Notes: a model not told the origin generated them from the sequence alone. A DNA stretch of 64,000 nucleotides from Uloborus plumipes (GCA_038373865.1 JAXGGA010001668.1:62001-126000); one strand, 5' to 3'; positions 1 through 11,334 are shown, numbered from the stretch's first letter. Translations and numbers: made by a program.

Positions 1-969
1 TAGCTCCAATAACAAAAAGTATAAAAAAATAAACAAAATGTATATTTGGCTTTTGGTAATAGAATGACATTTTAATGATTGTTTTTCAAAATGATTCAAA
101 TCTTTGTTTTTATCAAAATGACATGTGAGACTCAGTATTTGATAGAATGTTTCCAGGGCTTTAAAATATCATATTCTAAAAAATATACATGGGTTTGATA
201 ATATATCCAATATTTTCAATCTACATAAACTTTTATAAAAAAGCTGCATTTTCCAATTATTGATGTTAATTTTCCTACATCGTAAAAAGTATTGACCTAT
301 TATCATAATAAGCATAGACTTTCTAAATGTATGTTAAAAGTAGAAGTAATAATAATTTATGAAATGTGATAGTTTAGTGCTTTCACAAAAAAATTTTTCA
401 GCTTCTTTAAATTTTTATTTATTTTAATTGAATAACTTTAGCATCACTTGCAACACATGTTTCAAGAATGTTAGCTACTTCTTCACGTTACATATGTTAC
501 ATATTAAGAAAACAAAAATACTTCATCAGTCAGACTCAGAACACAGACTAAGACAAATTTTCTCTTTGTTCCACGTCAAGTTTTCGTTTCGCATTTTTTA
601 TTTATTTAAAAATGTAATACATTGCAAATAGTTTTATTAACTAGTATAAAATATTTTTTAAAGAACTAATTATCATATAATAATGATACATAAAACACAT
701 ATTATAAGTAAACGATGGAAAATTGTTAATTTTCAGTTATTGACAAACTTTTCATTTTAAGTAATAAATAATATTATAAATCAGATTAATAAATTTTATT
801 GAACAAATATGGCAGTTCCAAAAACAAAAATATTATGATACTTGCAAAGTGAATGTAATGATACACAACTATATATCGGTGAACCCCGAATCGAACTATC
901 ACTTAATTACTCATTGAAAAAAAAAACTGTCTTGTTTTGCATAACATTCAAGAAAAGCAATCATCTTAC
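1..969. other. AT-rich stretch, nothing recognised
   Basis: No coding exon, RNA gene or repeat family was recognised here. If the candidate minus-strand exon at 970-1050 is real, this is intron sequence of the same gene running off the left edge. Confidence 0.5.
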
Positions 970-1050
970 CTAATTACAGCAGATGCACGATAAATCAAAT
1001 GAAAAACACAATTGAAGATTCTGGAAGGATTTCAGTTGTTCAACTCAAAC
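970..1050 (-). other. candidate untranslated internal exon
   Basis: On the minus strand a T-rich tract ending in ACTGTTGCAG is a good splice acceptor just above 1050, and ATTAG|GTAAGATG is a strong donor just below 970. The enclosed 81 bases have early stops in all three frames and no ATG, so the exon would be 5' untranslated. It lies about 3.3 kb downstream, in minus-strand sense, of four tandem units that carry candidate first exons (4230-5740). It may join them to coding exons left of the window. The splice signals are seen; transcription is inferred. Confidence 0.4.
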
Positions 1051-1747
1051 CTGCAACAGTAAAAATAAATTACTACATAAGTAATTCAAAAAAATGTATA
1101 AATATTCTCAACTTGAGATTTATAATTTTAAAAAGATACAAAATTAGCATACTCTCTGTATAATAAATATTTATCAATCAAAGCATATCCAATGTTTTAC
1201 TTAACGTTGAAAATGATTCGTCAGATTTTTTAGAAGTATTTCGGACGAGTATCGAGTTTTCGGTATGACACTTACTGCACCGCAGCTTAAGACTTTAATA
1301 ATAATAAAAATATTTTCAAAGCATGTTTTTCTGAAGTATTGCTTGACCTAAAATAGTCACAACGTTTTTCTTCAGATTATAAAAATGACTTAATTTTACT
1401 TCAATGTATTGTTATCACTATACCAAAAACTTGAATCTGCAAAATGATGGCTTAAAAAATCGTATCAAATGACTCTAAATAAACTGGAATGTGATTTAGA
1501 TTTCTTATTATCAGTCTATAAATTTTATGGACTAAATGGATGAAGGGGAATTTAATACACTATGATAGACACAATAGCACATTGATGAATTTGCAACGTA
1601 GAAAGGACAAGGCAAAAGCTAACTTTTGGCTATGCATTGATTTTTTAAGTGGAGATTCTTTTTGACCCATACAAAGAACACATTGCATTTTTTGAATAAA
1701 GCAATTGTAAATTTCGTTATCACGAAAAATGTTCAATTTTTACAGAT
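1051..1747. other. no gene recognised
   Basis: AT-rich DNA with no recognisable exon or repeat. It would be intron if the flanking minus-strand exon model holds. Confidence 0.4.
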
Positions 1748-1850
1748 CTCGGCATCGGCCGAGTACCTGATCAAACTTTAGTCCAGTACTGAGTACTCGG
1801 TTAATTGGCAGAGTAGACCGAGTACCGAGTATTTACTGAGTACTCAGATC
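1748..1850. repeat. hAT terminal repeat fragment (GAGTACTCGG type)
   Basis: Short overlapping copies of CCGAGTACTCGG-like words match the subterminal repeats of the complete hAT element at 2245-3773. No terminal TAGGGATGCAC end was found here, so this is a solo fragment of that family. Confidence 0.6.
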
Positions 1851-1870
1851 ACTTTCCAAGCCCAGTCATG

Positions 1871-1895
1871 CGGGGGCCCGCTCCGCGGACCCCCG
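1871..1895. repeat. GC-rich inverted repeat
   Basis: CGGGGGCCCG and CGGACCCCCG flank five bases and pair over ten positions with one G-T wobble. It is an isolated GC island in AT-rich DNA, probably a piece of a mobile element. No function is claimed. Confidence 0.4.
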
Positions 1896-2856
1896 GATGA
1901 TGGAACCTAAGGCTCTAAGCTAAGAGGTGGGACGTAGAGAAAAGTACTCAGATCACCACTAATTCAAGACATTCCATTCCCATGAAGAAATTGCTATTAA
2001 TAGCAAAAGCGATTAGAATAAAATTAGAAAAAAGAGCATGTTAGAATAAAAGAATTCCTTCATTAGAATAAAGAACATGTTGTAAATAAAGTAATTACAT
2101 GAAACAGCAAAATATAGTTTTATAATTCATATAATATTATTTTGTAAATAACGCTTAAAGTAGATAAATCTAAAGAATAAATAACTTAAACTTTCCAACT
2201 TTCTAACGTACAAACACTCAAAGACAAGACAAAATTGTAAAAACTAGGGATGCACCGAGTACTCGGTAAATATTCGGTACTCGGCCTACTCGGCCTATTT
2301 GCCGAGTACTCGGTATTCGGCCAAATTTGGATCAGGTACTCGGCCGATACCGAGTAGTTGTAGAAAATTGAATAGTTCAAGACACGTTTTTCAATAATTA
2401 AAAATATGCAAATATATATATAATGCAATAATTTGCAATTAATATATTTATAAAATATGACTGAATTCTACGTATAAGTTTTTAAAAAGTTATAATACCA
2501 AATAAGTATGAAAATTAACTAAGAATGTGCAAATGTAATTAACTTTTTCATATCGCATATTGGTGTAGGGGAACTTACCTTTGGTCAAGAACAGTCCAAG
2601 TGATCCTTAAGATGAATATTAATAAACTCATTAAAAAGAAACTTTCAGTCATATTCCAATATATTTCTAATCATTAAAAATTTAGATTACGAATTTTTAA
2701 AATCATGGTTTTGCAGATTCAAACTTGTGGCATAGTGATAACACAGAGAAGTAAAATTAAGTCATTTTTATTAGGGTTAGAAAAAGATTGTCTAATATTT
2801 AATGAAAAAAAGGGAAAATGCCAGTAAAATATTTTAATAATTGAAATTGTTGTATC

Positions 2857-3223
2857 TTAAATTATGGTGCAAAAGACTAATCTTTCAGCATTTTCTGGTG
2901 AAAGCTTATTCCTCAGACTGCTGCAAATATAACCTGCCTCGGAAAAAACCCTCTCGCTGTACACACTAGTTGAAGGTGCACTAGGAAACTTTTTTGCTAG
3001 TTTGCATAAGATAGGAAACTTTTATTTTTTTTCCACCAAGCAAAAGGACTATTTGTTCTATTTAGTAATTCTCCAGAAAAAAAGACTCCATCTCTTTCTT
3101 TAACATCTCTTCGTATTCAAATTCAGTGTTGGTATTTTCACTATTGACATTTTCTTGTGCATTTGAGACTTCATCAAAGCACTGCCAGAAAGTTGACGAA
3201 CTTTTTTGACGAACAAGTTTAGA
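2857..3223 (-). pseudogene. hAT transposase C-terminal fragment
   Basis: Read on the minus strand, the end of this segment encodes the hAT C-terminal dimerisation region. The landmark words are SVYSERVFSEAGYICSSLR and LSPENAERLVF, followed by a stop codon at 2857-2859. Upstream, an acidic stretch (QENVNSENTNTEFEYEEML) lies in a different frame and is cut by a TAA, so at least one frameshift and one nonsense mutation separate the pieces. Known hAT proteins carry an RNase H-like catalytic core before this domain; that core is missing from the 1.5 kb element. The fragment therefore cannot encode an active transposase and is a fossil of the element it sits in. Confidence 0.85.
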
Positions 3224-3424
3224 GAATTAGAACTAATCAATAATAGATTAATATAATTCCAACTTAATTGATACTTAATATTTATTCATTTTAAAAATAA
3301 CTTTTTTCTAACATTTTTGACAAAATAAATAAAATATTTTAAACAATGCATAAGTTAAATTCAGTGGGATTTTTGTTCTAAGAACTATCATATAGAGGTC
3401 CATTCCAATCATCAGTTCATATGT

Positions 3425-3639
3425 CAGGGTTCGAATTTACTACTGGTCCATTGGTTCCAGACCAGTAAAACTCGCCGCAAATCACCATAAAAACAATCCA
3501 AGGACCACCATTTTTTTTTAAAGAAAAAAAATGTGATTAATGATTTAAGGTGGACCAGTGATGTTGTCTGTTAACCAGCATATATTCCTGCTCACTGGTC
3601 GAGAAGACCAGTAAAATTTTGTAATGATTTCTAACCCTG
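3425..3639. mobile_element. small nested MITE (CAGGGTT ends)
   Basis: Terminal inverted repeats CAGGGTTCGAA and TTCTAACCCTG bound 215 bp inside the hAT element. The interior carries paired ACCAGTAAAA words. No convincing target duplication is visible, so the family is only suggested (hAT-like by its CAG...CTG ends). Confidence 0.5.
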
Positions 3640-4025
3640 TACCGCTCTATGTCAATGATTTTTTAAAAAACAATTGGTACTCGGTACTCGGCAACTCGGT
3701 ACTCGGCCGAGTAGTGAAAGGCCGAGTACTCGGTACTCGGCTACTCGGTAAAATGCTACTCGGTGCATCCCTAGTAAAAACAGAACTAATGTTTTCTATG
3801 TACGAATTTCAAACTAAAAATATTCCTTACTTCGATTTTGTTTTTATTTTTAAGCTATATTTCGAACAAATTTTTCTTCAGATTGAATTATAAATCATTA
3901 ACCAAATTAAAAATATGTATACTACTAATAATTTGACTAGATTTTAATTTAATATTAAGCATTCTATTCCCATGAAGAGATCATAATACATAAAAATATA
4001 TTGAACAAGAACAATTAAGTACGTT

Positions 4026-4201
4026 AAGTCGAGCCCGTTTTTGGAATATCGGTTAAAATAATTTCCCGCTCAATATAATACATTTTCAATGTACCAAACT
4101 ATTGCGTAATGTATTTATTTTAATCCCGGGTAAAGGAATATCCCGCTTATTAGAGTATTTTTTCGCGGCAAAATGGCTATTCCATGAAGCGGGCTCGACT
4201 G
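4026..4201. mobile_element. short MITE with GTCGAGCCCG ends
   Basis: AGTCGAGCCCG followed by TTGGAATA on the left pairs with the inverted CGGGCTCGACT preceded by ATTCCATG on the right. The unit is about 175 bp with no coding capacity. The CAGTCGAGCCCGC-type end suggests a pogo/Tigger-like non-autonomous element. Confidence 0.6.
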
Positions 4202-4229
4202 TTATACGTAACGAAAACACGCATTGAAA

Positions 4230-5740
4230 TTGTGTGATGTAGAACTAACTACTTGAAACATGATTAAAAACAAACAACTCTTTTAATGTTTTTCCCTCAA
4301 AACAAGACATAATAACACTTGATAGTCGATGAAAATCATCAGAATATTAATTCAAAACTTCCTACTTGCCCACAACCCACAAAGATTCGCAGACTTGGAG
4401 GAATTTACTCAAAAGCGCAAAACTAATATTTTCCCCGTTACATACTTCCAATATTAAACAAAACTTTTTTCTTACTTCAGAATTTTTAGAATTCAATCCT
4501 TTCAAATGCTTAAAGTTGTTGAATATTACACAAAATACTTTCAAAAATTAAATCAAAAAATATGAATATGAAGAATTCTTTAAAATTGTTGATTTGTTTA
4601 TTTTCTTCTCTAATAAAACATATCACTCCAATGAAGAGCAAAAGCATTTTTGAACAAGAGCAGTATAAGCAAGAAAAAACACGTTTGAATTTGTCTATTT
4701 ATAAAATAGAACTACTTAAAATAGTAAAAAACAACCGGGTTTTGAAATAATTTTCTAACTGAACTAAACACTCAATGAATAACACTAGCTAGTGAATGAA
4801 AATCATACCTTAAAACTTACTACGTAGACATCATCCACAAAGAATAGCAAGCATTTTCTTCATTCCATCCTACTACTTTCGAATGCAAACCAAAACTTTT
4901 TCCCACTTCGGATTTTTTTTTTTTTTTTTTTCAATTTAAAATCATGAATTTGAAAAAATGCTTCAAAGAATTCGATATTTATTTAGCATAACTTAAAAGC
5001 ATTTCAGTCTGAGATGTTCATTTCGATCAAAAAAAATCTACATTAGAAAGAACACTTCAATATTACTGGTTCTGATCTAGAACCAAACGTAACATCAAAA
5101 AGTAACTAAGTCTTAAAACTGAATAATAAAACGTCTGATCGCTCTAAAATGACAGTAGTTAAAAATCACAAGAATAGTTTTAAACTACTCAACTGATTTA
5201 TTAGACTTAAACGATCGGAAAAAATCAACTTACAACAGCTGGCATTTTCCGCGATACATTTCGAATGCAAACCAAAACTTTTTATTACTAAGAAGTTTCG
5301 TATTAACTTAATCCCTCAAAAATTAAATTCAAAACAACAATTATCAATAATATCTGGGTTTTTTCAAACATAATTTGAAATATTCTTTCTTTAAAGATTC
5401 GACAAAAATGATTGTTATCGAAACAAACGCACTTCATAATAATGTTGAAGTATCTAGATGCAGTAACGATTATTAAATACTTTAGAGAAAAAGGCAGGTT
5501 TTTAAAAGTAGCATCACTGATAATGATTCTGCGAACTAAAACACAATACTACAATTTAAAAACAATGACTTAAAACTGACACAAATGTAAAAGAGAATAA
5601 CATGAAACTTACCGCTATAGACGAAAGAACAGCTTGATCGACAACGGCTGCAAAAATATGGAATCTAAACTAATATTTTGTAATTTATATTTTTCGAATG
5701 CAAACCAAAACTTTTTTCATCGAATTACAAATCAAAACCT
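4230..5740 (-). repeat. four degenerate tandem units, candidate alternative first exons
   Basis: A roughly 400-440 bp unit recurs four times. On the minus strand each contains AAAAAGTTTTGGTTTGCATT or a close variant (seen on + near 4445, 4876, 5262 and 5697). In three units a consensus-like splice donor GTAAGTT follows 25-90 bases later. The donors abut exon ends at 5613, 5234 and 4821; the fourth unit has a weaker GTAGGA at 4366. The uppermost unit lies next to the promoter-like block at 5741-5910. The arrangement suits duplicated first exons of a minus-strand gene feeding the exon at 970-1050. A plain degenerate tandem repeat is the alternative. The repeats and donors are seen; their use is inferred. 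Confidence 0.5.
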
Positions 5741-5910
5741 TTCAGCGCATGCGTACTTTTGACTAACGGCCCAATAGGAAGACGTTTCCATCCGTTATCC
5801 TTGAAAAGAATAAAGATGAGAGGGGGCAGTTAGAAGGGGAAAATTTATGCCTCGTTTCGTTATGCAAAGATAGAATCAAAATGGCTCAAGTGTCAAGTTC
5901 AATAACCGGT
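5741..5910. promoter_or_regulatory. candidate bidirectional promoter
   Basis: A GC-richer block carries a palindromic GCGCATGCGTA (5745-5755, NRF1-like), a CCAAT box (5771-5775), and AAAATGGCT at 5879-5887, a YY1-like start context. To the left lies the minus-strand tandem set of candidate first exons. To the right, on +, ATG at 5881 opens nine codons (MAQVSSSIT) that run into a possible donor GTAAAA at 5909. A short upstream ORF starts at 5847. The motif cluster and divergent layout are typical of animal housekeeping promoters, but initiation is not shown by the sequence. Confidence 0.4.
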
Positions 5911-6589
5911 AAAATCAGCTACGGAATGATTTAGTTTCGTGTTTATAAAAAGGTGGAAAAAAATGAATTCGTTTTAGTACTAAATCTCGAGTAAAGTTAT
6001 TGAAGTGATAAATTAAGATCTCTTAATAATTGTGTAAATGTTCTTCATGGGACCATTTAAATTCTACACGTAGCAATTGTTTTAGGTCACTTATATTATT
6101 TTCTTCAAAGCAAGACACTTAATTTCCGGTACGCACATTTTTTTTTTAGTAGTCCATGATCATTGCAGAAAAAAAATGAACTCTTAAAAAGAAGAATTGA
6201 TGCGATATTTTATTTCTTAAAACAAACTGCAAATTATTTTGAAATCGATAAGTTTTAACCGTATATGTCTTATCCGAACAACAATAAACTACTAACAATA
6301 AGACGGGGGTTGGAAAAGTATTTCGTCTTCGCAGTAATTCATCTTAAACGTATTTGAAAATAGGTTTGACTGTATTGTTTTTATGCGATTTGATTTTTTC
6401 ATTTGTTTTGCTTTTTGCATATGTCTGGGAGACAAATCAACGTTCTCTAAGAGGCGTCAAACAAATACAATATCCAGTAAATACTACATCTATGATCTGG
6501 AAGGGCAGTTATTGAGTTGCAGATGATACACGTAAAAAAGTTGAATATTTCTTCACACTGATAGCTGAAAAAAGGGTGCAACATTAAGA
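5911..6589. other. no gene recognised
   Basis: AT-rich DNA with no supported feature. Confidence 0.4.
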
Positions 6590-6815
6590 AGTCTACATGT
6601 ATGAAACTTAAACGATTCCCCGCATATTTTATCAAAGAAACTGTCGGCCCCGTTTTAACGAATGCTGTCGGTTCCAATAAATATTTGATTGAACGGGGTA
6701 TTCGATTAAGCGGGATCTTTAACATTACGTCTATAGCATCGGTTCCAAGATATTTTATTCGTATAAGCGGTGTATTCGTTTATCCGTTACCCGATTAAGC
6801 GGGGAAGACAGTACC
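6590..6815. mobile_element. pogo/Tigger-like MITE remnant
   Basis: Phrases such as GATTGAACGGGGTATTCGAT and GATTAAGCGGGG, ending in GACAGTA, are typical of pogo/Tigger-like termini. Only the right end is clear. A short open frame across it is not a gene. Confidence 0.4.
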
Positions 6816-8160
6816 CCTTTTCAGAGGAAGCCCCTGAATTCTCGGAATAGTGCCTGAAATAATCTGTGATGTTTAGGAATTTTCATACAGTGTGGGGGGG
6901 GGGGGAGTACGGAAATTGATCTTCCTTTGCAAATTTTGCTTGATGCCACTCACAAAATTCAATTCTCTGGTCAAGGTCATCTTCATTAAAAGTGGAAACA
7001 AATATGGGAATAATTTGAAGGAGGCAAGCTTCAAAATAGCCCAGCGGCTTCTAACCTGGATGTGATAACCCCTAACAGGAGGGATACAACAAGGGAGGGG
7101 CAACGTCTCTTCCTTTGAGGGACTCACTACTGTGAAATTTTCAATATTGAAGTTCAAAACAGACATTTTTTTAACTACCTTTAATCCTAGCAGATGGAAG
7201 GTTTACAGCTCTCTACAGGATAAGTTTCGCAATTGAAGTTCAAAACATACACACGTTCTACAAATGTAGTCAAATTTATAATCCAACGTGTGTGGTAAAG
7301 GACACGTAATAAAGTCAATCACCCCCCACCCCCCTTGAAAGATTTCTCGCTCGCCCTTGACCCCTAAAGAGATAAAATTTAATTTTCTGAGCGGCAGAAA
7401 TAAGTACAAAAATTCGGTCTTTCTTTAGCCACTCAAAACAATTTTTTTTTTTTTTTTCAAATCATGAATGTCAAAGTAAACTACCTAATCAGTAGTCATT
7501 AGTGATTTGTAAAAAATAGTAATAATCTTGAAGCTAGACTAAATAAGCGGTCGTCGCTTATATGCGTGTGTTCTACGCAGTTTCGATTTTATCAATAATA
7601 AACTTGAAGCTAGACTAAATGAGCGGTCGTCGCTTGTATCTTGTATGAACTACGACGAGCCCCTCCATCCTAGGATAGGAATTTTACTTAAGTCGCATCT
7701 GATTGGATGGCACGAGCACGTGACCTCGTGATTGAATCGAACAATTTCGATTTAATAAAGCCGCTAATTCAATGAAGCTGAATATTTTTTTTTCTTTTTT
7801 TTTTTTTCTTTTTTTTTTTTCTTTTTTTTTGCGATTTGATTCATTAAAGTGTTTGATTTTATTAACCACTGTTTCCATTAACCAGCGTTCAAACATAGGC
7901 CAAAAGTGCACATAGCAAACGAATTACAAAGCGATATCAACCGTCAATTTGACTACTTGATTTAGTAACAAATTGCTAAAAAAATTATTTAAAAAAAAAA
8001 ACAGGTTTTTATTTTTTTATTTATTTTTTTTTTTTGTCTGAATGATTAAAATTAAAGTATTATTTGTTTTTCGATCCTAAAAAAAGCAATAGATTTTTCT
8101 TTTTCATGAGGAAGGATAATTGCTAATATTTTACCTTCTCAACACTGCAAAAATAAACCG
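6816..8160. other. mixed low-complexity DNA, no gene recognised
   Basis: Contains a G run near 6893-6904, long T runs near 7440 and 7788-7830, and pieces near 7700-7890 (for example ATTAACCACTGTTTCCATTA) that resemble pogo-like termini. Nothing coding is supported. Confidence 0.4.
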
Positions 8161-8522
8161 TTGTTTTTACAATACAATACTGGCAGCATAGGCTCCAGTT
8201 TAAAATCGTAAATGCACAGCAATAAACTGCAAAACTAGAATTTTTACAGATTATTACTGTAAAGAAGCAGTTTTACAGTTTATTTTGCCGGAAAGTTAGC
8301 TGTATTATACTGTAAACACAACAGTATAATACTGGCAGCAGAGGTTCCAGTTTAAAACTGTAAAATGCACAGTAATAAACTGTAAAATAAACAATTTTAC
8401 AGTTCTTTACTGTAAAATTAACAGTTTTATAGTTTATTACTCTAAAATTAGTAGCTTTTACAATTTATTACTATAAAATTAGCTATATTAAACTGTAAAA
8501 ACAGCATTCATTTTTTTACAGT
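8161..8522. repeat. dispersed repeat of TTTTACAGTTTATTACTGT units
   Basis: Short self-complementary words (TTTTACAG, CTGTAAAA, ACTGGCAGCAGAGGTTCCAG) recur with about 160-180 bp spacing. The same family is present in inverted orientation at 60241-60560. It has no coding capacity and is probably the subterminal region of a DNA transposon. Confidence 0.6.
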
Positions 8523-8529
8523 GATGGGG

Positions 8530-8900
8530 AATTAATAGTCATTAAAAGGTTGGGAACAGCCTCGAATAACTTCTTTCCGAATTCATTTTCTATGAATTGA
8601 AATGGTATTTCAATGACCTTTTCTTTCTCTTGTGAGGCCATGGATGATCTTATAGTAGTCCGAAATGGTTCTCATCACCATTCTTAACAGTTCTTTCTAC
8701 CTCAAACTCATTCAGCAAACGCGTAATTGAGAGTTTCATTGGTACATTTTCGTTTCAACTCTTTTCTAAACTGTTTTTGTTCTTCAATTACGTTCCAGAA
8801 GCACTTCGGAATGTATTTTCTGTTCTCAAGGTTAAGTCTGACTTCAGTCACTATTTTATTTTCAGTTGCTACACTTGAGAAGTGCGGCCCTTACAAGCAT
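8530..8900 (-). pseudogene. decayed coding stretch of unknown protein
   Basis: On the minus strand, protein-like segments follow one another in order but in different frames. The first is VATENKIVTEVRLNLENRKY continuing to NETLNYAFAE and a stop. Next come EFEVERTVKNGDENHFG and then DYYKIIHGLTRERK. Last is KVIEIPFQFIENEFGKKLFE, ending VPNLL. Charged, helix-like composition and the lack of stops inside each piece suggest one old open frame broken by several frameshifts. I do not recognise the protein. It may be a transposase remnant, since pogo-like termini lie just to the right. A chance run of open frames in AT-rich DNA is possible. Confidence 0.35.
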
Positions 8901-8939
8901 TCAAGGAAAATCTGTCCATTAGAATTTTTTTTAAATACA

Positions 8940-9494
8940 GTGCCGCAGCTTCTTAAAATCACATTTGTCCTGGGGACATTTGATTTTATAAAGCGGCTGA
9001 TTTTAAAAACCGGCATACCTACACTTAAAGAAAAAGTTTTTAAAGATCAATTATCTGAAAAATAAATAAATTACTGTATTTCTATGTAGTTTTAAAAGTT
9101 TCAAAATACAGTAAACTAAATAAAATTTACATTTTTATTTGCAGACGGATCTTAAAATACTGGCGTATAGATGTTTGATTAACGGAAATCGTATATACAT
9201 TGAAGAGTGCAAATTTAGCATGCATTTCTTCATCTTCCGAGACTCTTCCACTTCTTGTTGCTACATAACTTTGAAATTATTATGTCTGTGGCAATTTTCA
9301 GCATAATTATAACTGTCGTTTTCAAATTATTAACATACGCTTTCCAAAAACTTGATTTTATAAAACGGCAATACTGATTTTATTAAAGGAAAGTTTTAAC
9401 ATGTTTTGATATTGTAAGGATTCGGTTCCTGCAGATTTGATTTTAAAAAGCGGCTGATTTTATAATCCAGTGATTTTATTAGTGGCGGTTACTG
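8940..9494. mobile_element. pogo/Tigger-like terminus and internal pieces
   Basis: Repeated phrases such as GATTTTATAAAGCGGCTGAT near 8985, 9352 and 9440 lead to GTGGCGGTTACTG|TA at 9494. The same end type recurs at 13652 and 16656, so this is one family with TA-flanked CAGTRRCC-type ends. No transposase was recognised. Confidence 0.5.
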
Positions 9495-9496
9495 TA

Positions 9497-9960
9497 CTAA
9501 AATGGTGTTTTGATCCCCAATAATTTATTTCCGTTGTTTACTCTTTTGACTTCTCTACCGTTCAGTGTTTAATTTTTGGAATGTATTATTGCTTGAAATA
9601 ATCTTCCGTAAACGCTAATTAATCTCTTCTAGATTCAAGTTTTCCAGATTAAATTTATTTCGGAATAAAATACACCAGGACTAGATTAAAATGAGTTTAA
9701 TTCAATGAAACTGGTTTAAATTTTTCAGTGAGTAAAATATTTTTAAAAAAGGAAATTTACTACCTCATCACCGAACTTCAAAAAATTCTCCAGTACAGAA
9801 TTTTTTGGTCATTTCAACGCCTATATTAAGAGCAGCATTGATACAATGTTAGAAACGACATAATTTTAATAGAAAAAGAAAACTCAACTTAATCAAAGGA
9901 CTCTGAACAAAGTTTTTTAGTTTTCAGAATACATTTTGTTCTTGATGACCATAAAAAATA
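9497..9960. other. no gene recognised
   Basis: AT-rich DNA. A lone TTAAGAGCA word near 9824 resembles the end of the adjacent foldback element. Confidence 0.4.
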
Positions 9961-11334
9961 TTAAGAGCAAGAATCTGAGAAACTGTCACGCCTAGCATTA
10001 TGAGGTGATTCATGACCTCTCAGATTTTCTCCCAAAAATTACCAAATGTTTATTATCTTATTGAAAGACCAAATCCAGAATGTTTTGCTCTGAAGTTGAG
10101 TTGTTTAGTTTTTATGGATCCCTAAAGTTGAAGGTGCGGCATCAAAAATTAAGCGGATTTTCAAGACATGGAAATTGCTGTGAGCCAAAACTCTTACCAG
10201 GAAGTGTTAAACTGCAATTTTGTTTTTGTATATGGAATATAGAAGGTTGAAACTTTACAAAATGAATGTTAAAGTTGTGGTAAGTTGTTGCCGTAAGGCC
10301 AGTGAAGGCCCTCAAAACAGGGCATTTTTGACGTGTTTTAGCGTTTTTGAGGTCCAAAATCAGCTTGTACATTTCAGTTGGCACGGCAAAAATAGTGTCG
10401 TTTGAAAGACCAGTGTAAGCACTTTAAAATAATGTATAAATAACCGAGGAAAGTTCAACGTGCTTTTAGTTGCGTAAGGCCGAAATATGAAAAATGTCAT
10501 ATTTTACCGATATTCAAACGGTCATAACTTCCTCTGCCAACAACATATTGAAATATTTTTTTTGCCAATGTCATGCTCTATTCTTTGTCTTAACAGAACA
10601 GTTGAGTCCTTTGAGGCGAAATGTAAAAAATTTTTTTACAAAAAATGCACAGAAAAAAATAAATTTTTTGTAAAAAAATTTTTCACATTTCGCCTCAAAG
10701 GACTCAACTGTTCTGTTAAGACAAAGAATAGAGTATGACATTGGCGAAAAAAATATTTCAATATGTTGTTGGCAGATGAAGTTATGACTGTTTGAATATC
10801 GGTAAAATATGACATTTTTCATATTTCGGCCTTACTCAACTAAAAGCACGTTGAACTTTCCTCGGTTATTTATACATTATTTTAAAGTGCTTACACTGGT
10901 CTTTCAAACGACACTACTTTTGCCGTGCCAACTGAAATGTACAAGCTGTTTTTGGACCTCAAAAACGCTAAAAAACGTCAAAAATGCCCTGTTTTGAGGG
11001 CCTTCACTGACCTTACGGCAACAACTTACCACAAATTTAACATTCATTTTGTAAAGTTTCAACCTTCTATATTCCATATACAAAAAGATAATTGGAGTTA
11101 AACAGCTCCTGGTAAGAGTTTTGGCTCACAGCAATTTCCATGTCGTGAAAATCCGCTTAATTTTTGATGCCGCACCTTCAACTTTAGGGATCCATAAAAA
11201 CTAAACAACTCAACTTTAGAGCAAAACATTCTGGATTTGGTCTTTCAATAAGATAATAAACATTTGGTAATTTTTTGGAAAAAATCTGAGAGGTCATGAA
11301 TCACAGGCACACTCTCTCAGATTCTTGCTCTTAA
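9961..11334. mobile_element. giant foldback element, near-perfect palindrome
   Basis: The left half, beginning TTAAGAGCAAGAATCTGAG, reappears reversed and complemented, ending CTCAGATTCTTGCTCTTAA. The arms are about 680 bp each with few differences, and the axis is near 10648 with only about 20 unpaired bases. Mirror-image open frames on both strands are by-products of the symmetry. The TTAA at each end could be a piggyBac-like target duplication or part of the inverted repeat. No transposase is present, so the element is non-autonomous. Confidence 0.9.

Larger units (their letters stand above)
2245..3773 (-). mobile_element. hAT-type DNA transposon, degraded
   Basis: The element begins TAGGGATGCACCGAGTA and ends with the inverted form TACTCGGTGCATCCCTA. 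It is flanked by a perfect 8-bp target duplication, GTAAAAAC, at 2237-2244 and 3774-3781. An 8-bp duplication and a TAGGG-type end are hAT hallmarks. The subterminal regions are packed with GAGTACTCGG repeats, a likely transposase-binding array. Inside is a decayed minus-strand transposase (2857-3223), and a second, smaller element has inserted at 3425-3639. Confidence 0.9.

Noticed and set aside
8727..9065. 112-codon + strand frame
   Set aside because: It runs antisense over the decayed minus-strand coding pieces and into the pogo-like repeat; composition is not protein-like.
10142..10822. Paired short frames on both strands
   Set aside because: They lie in the arms of the 9961-11334 palindrome and mirror each other.
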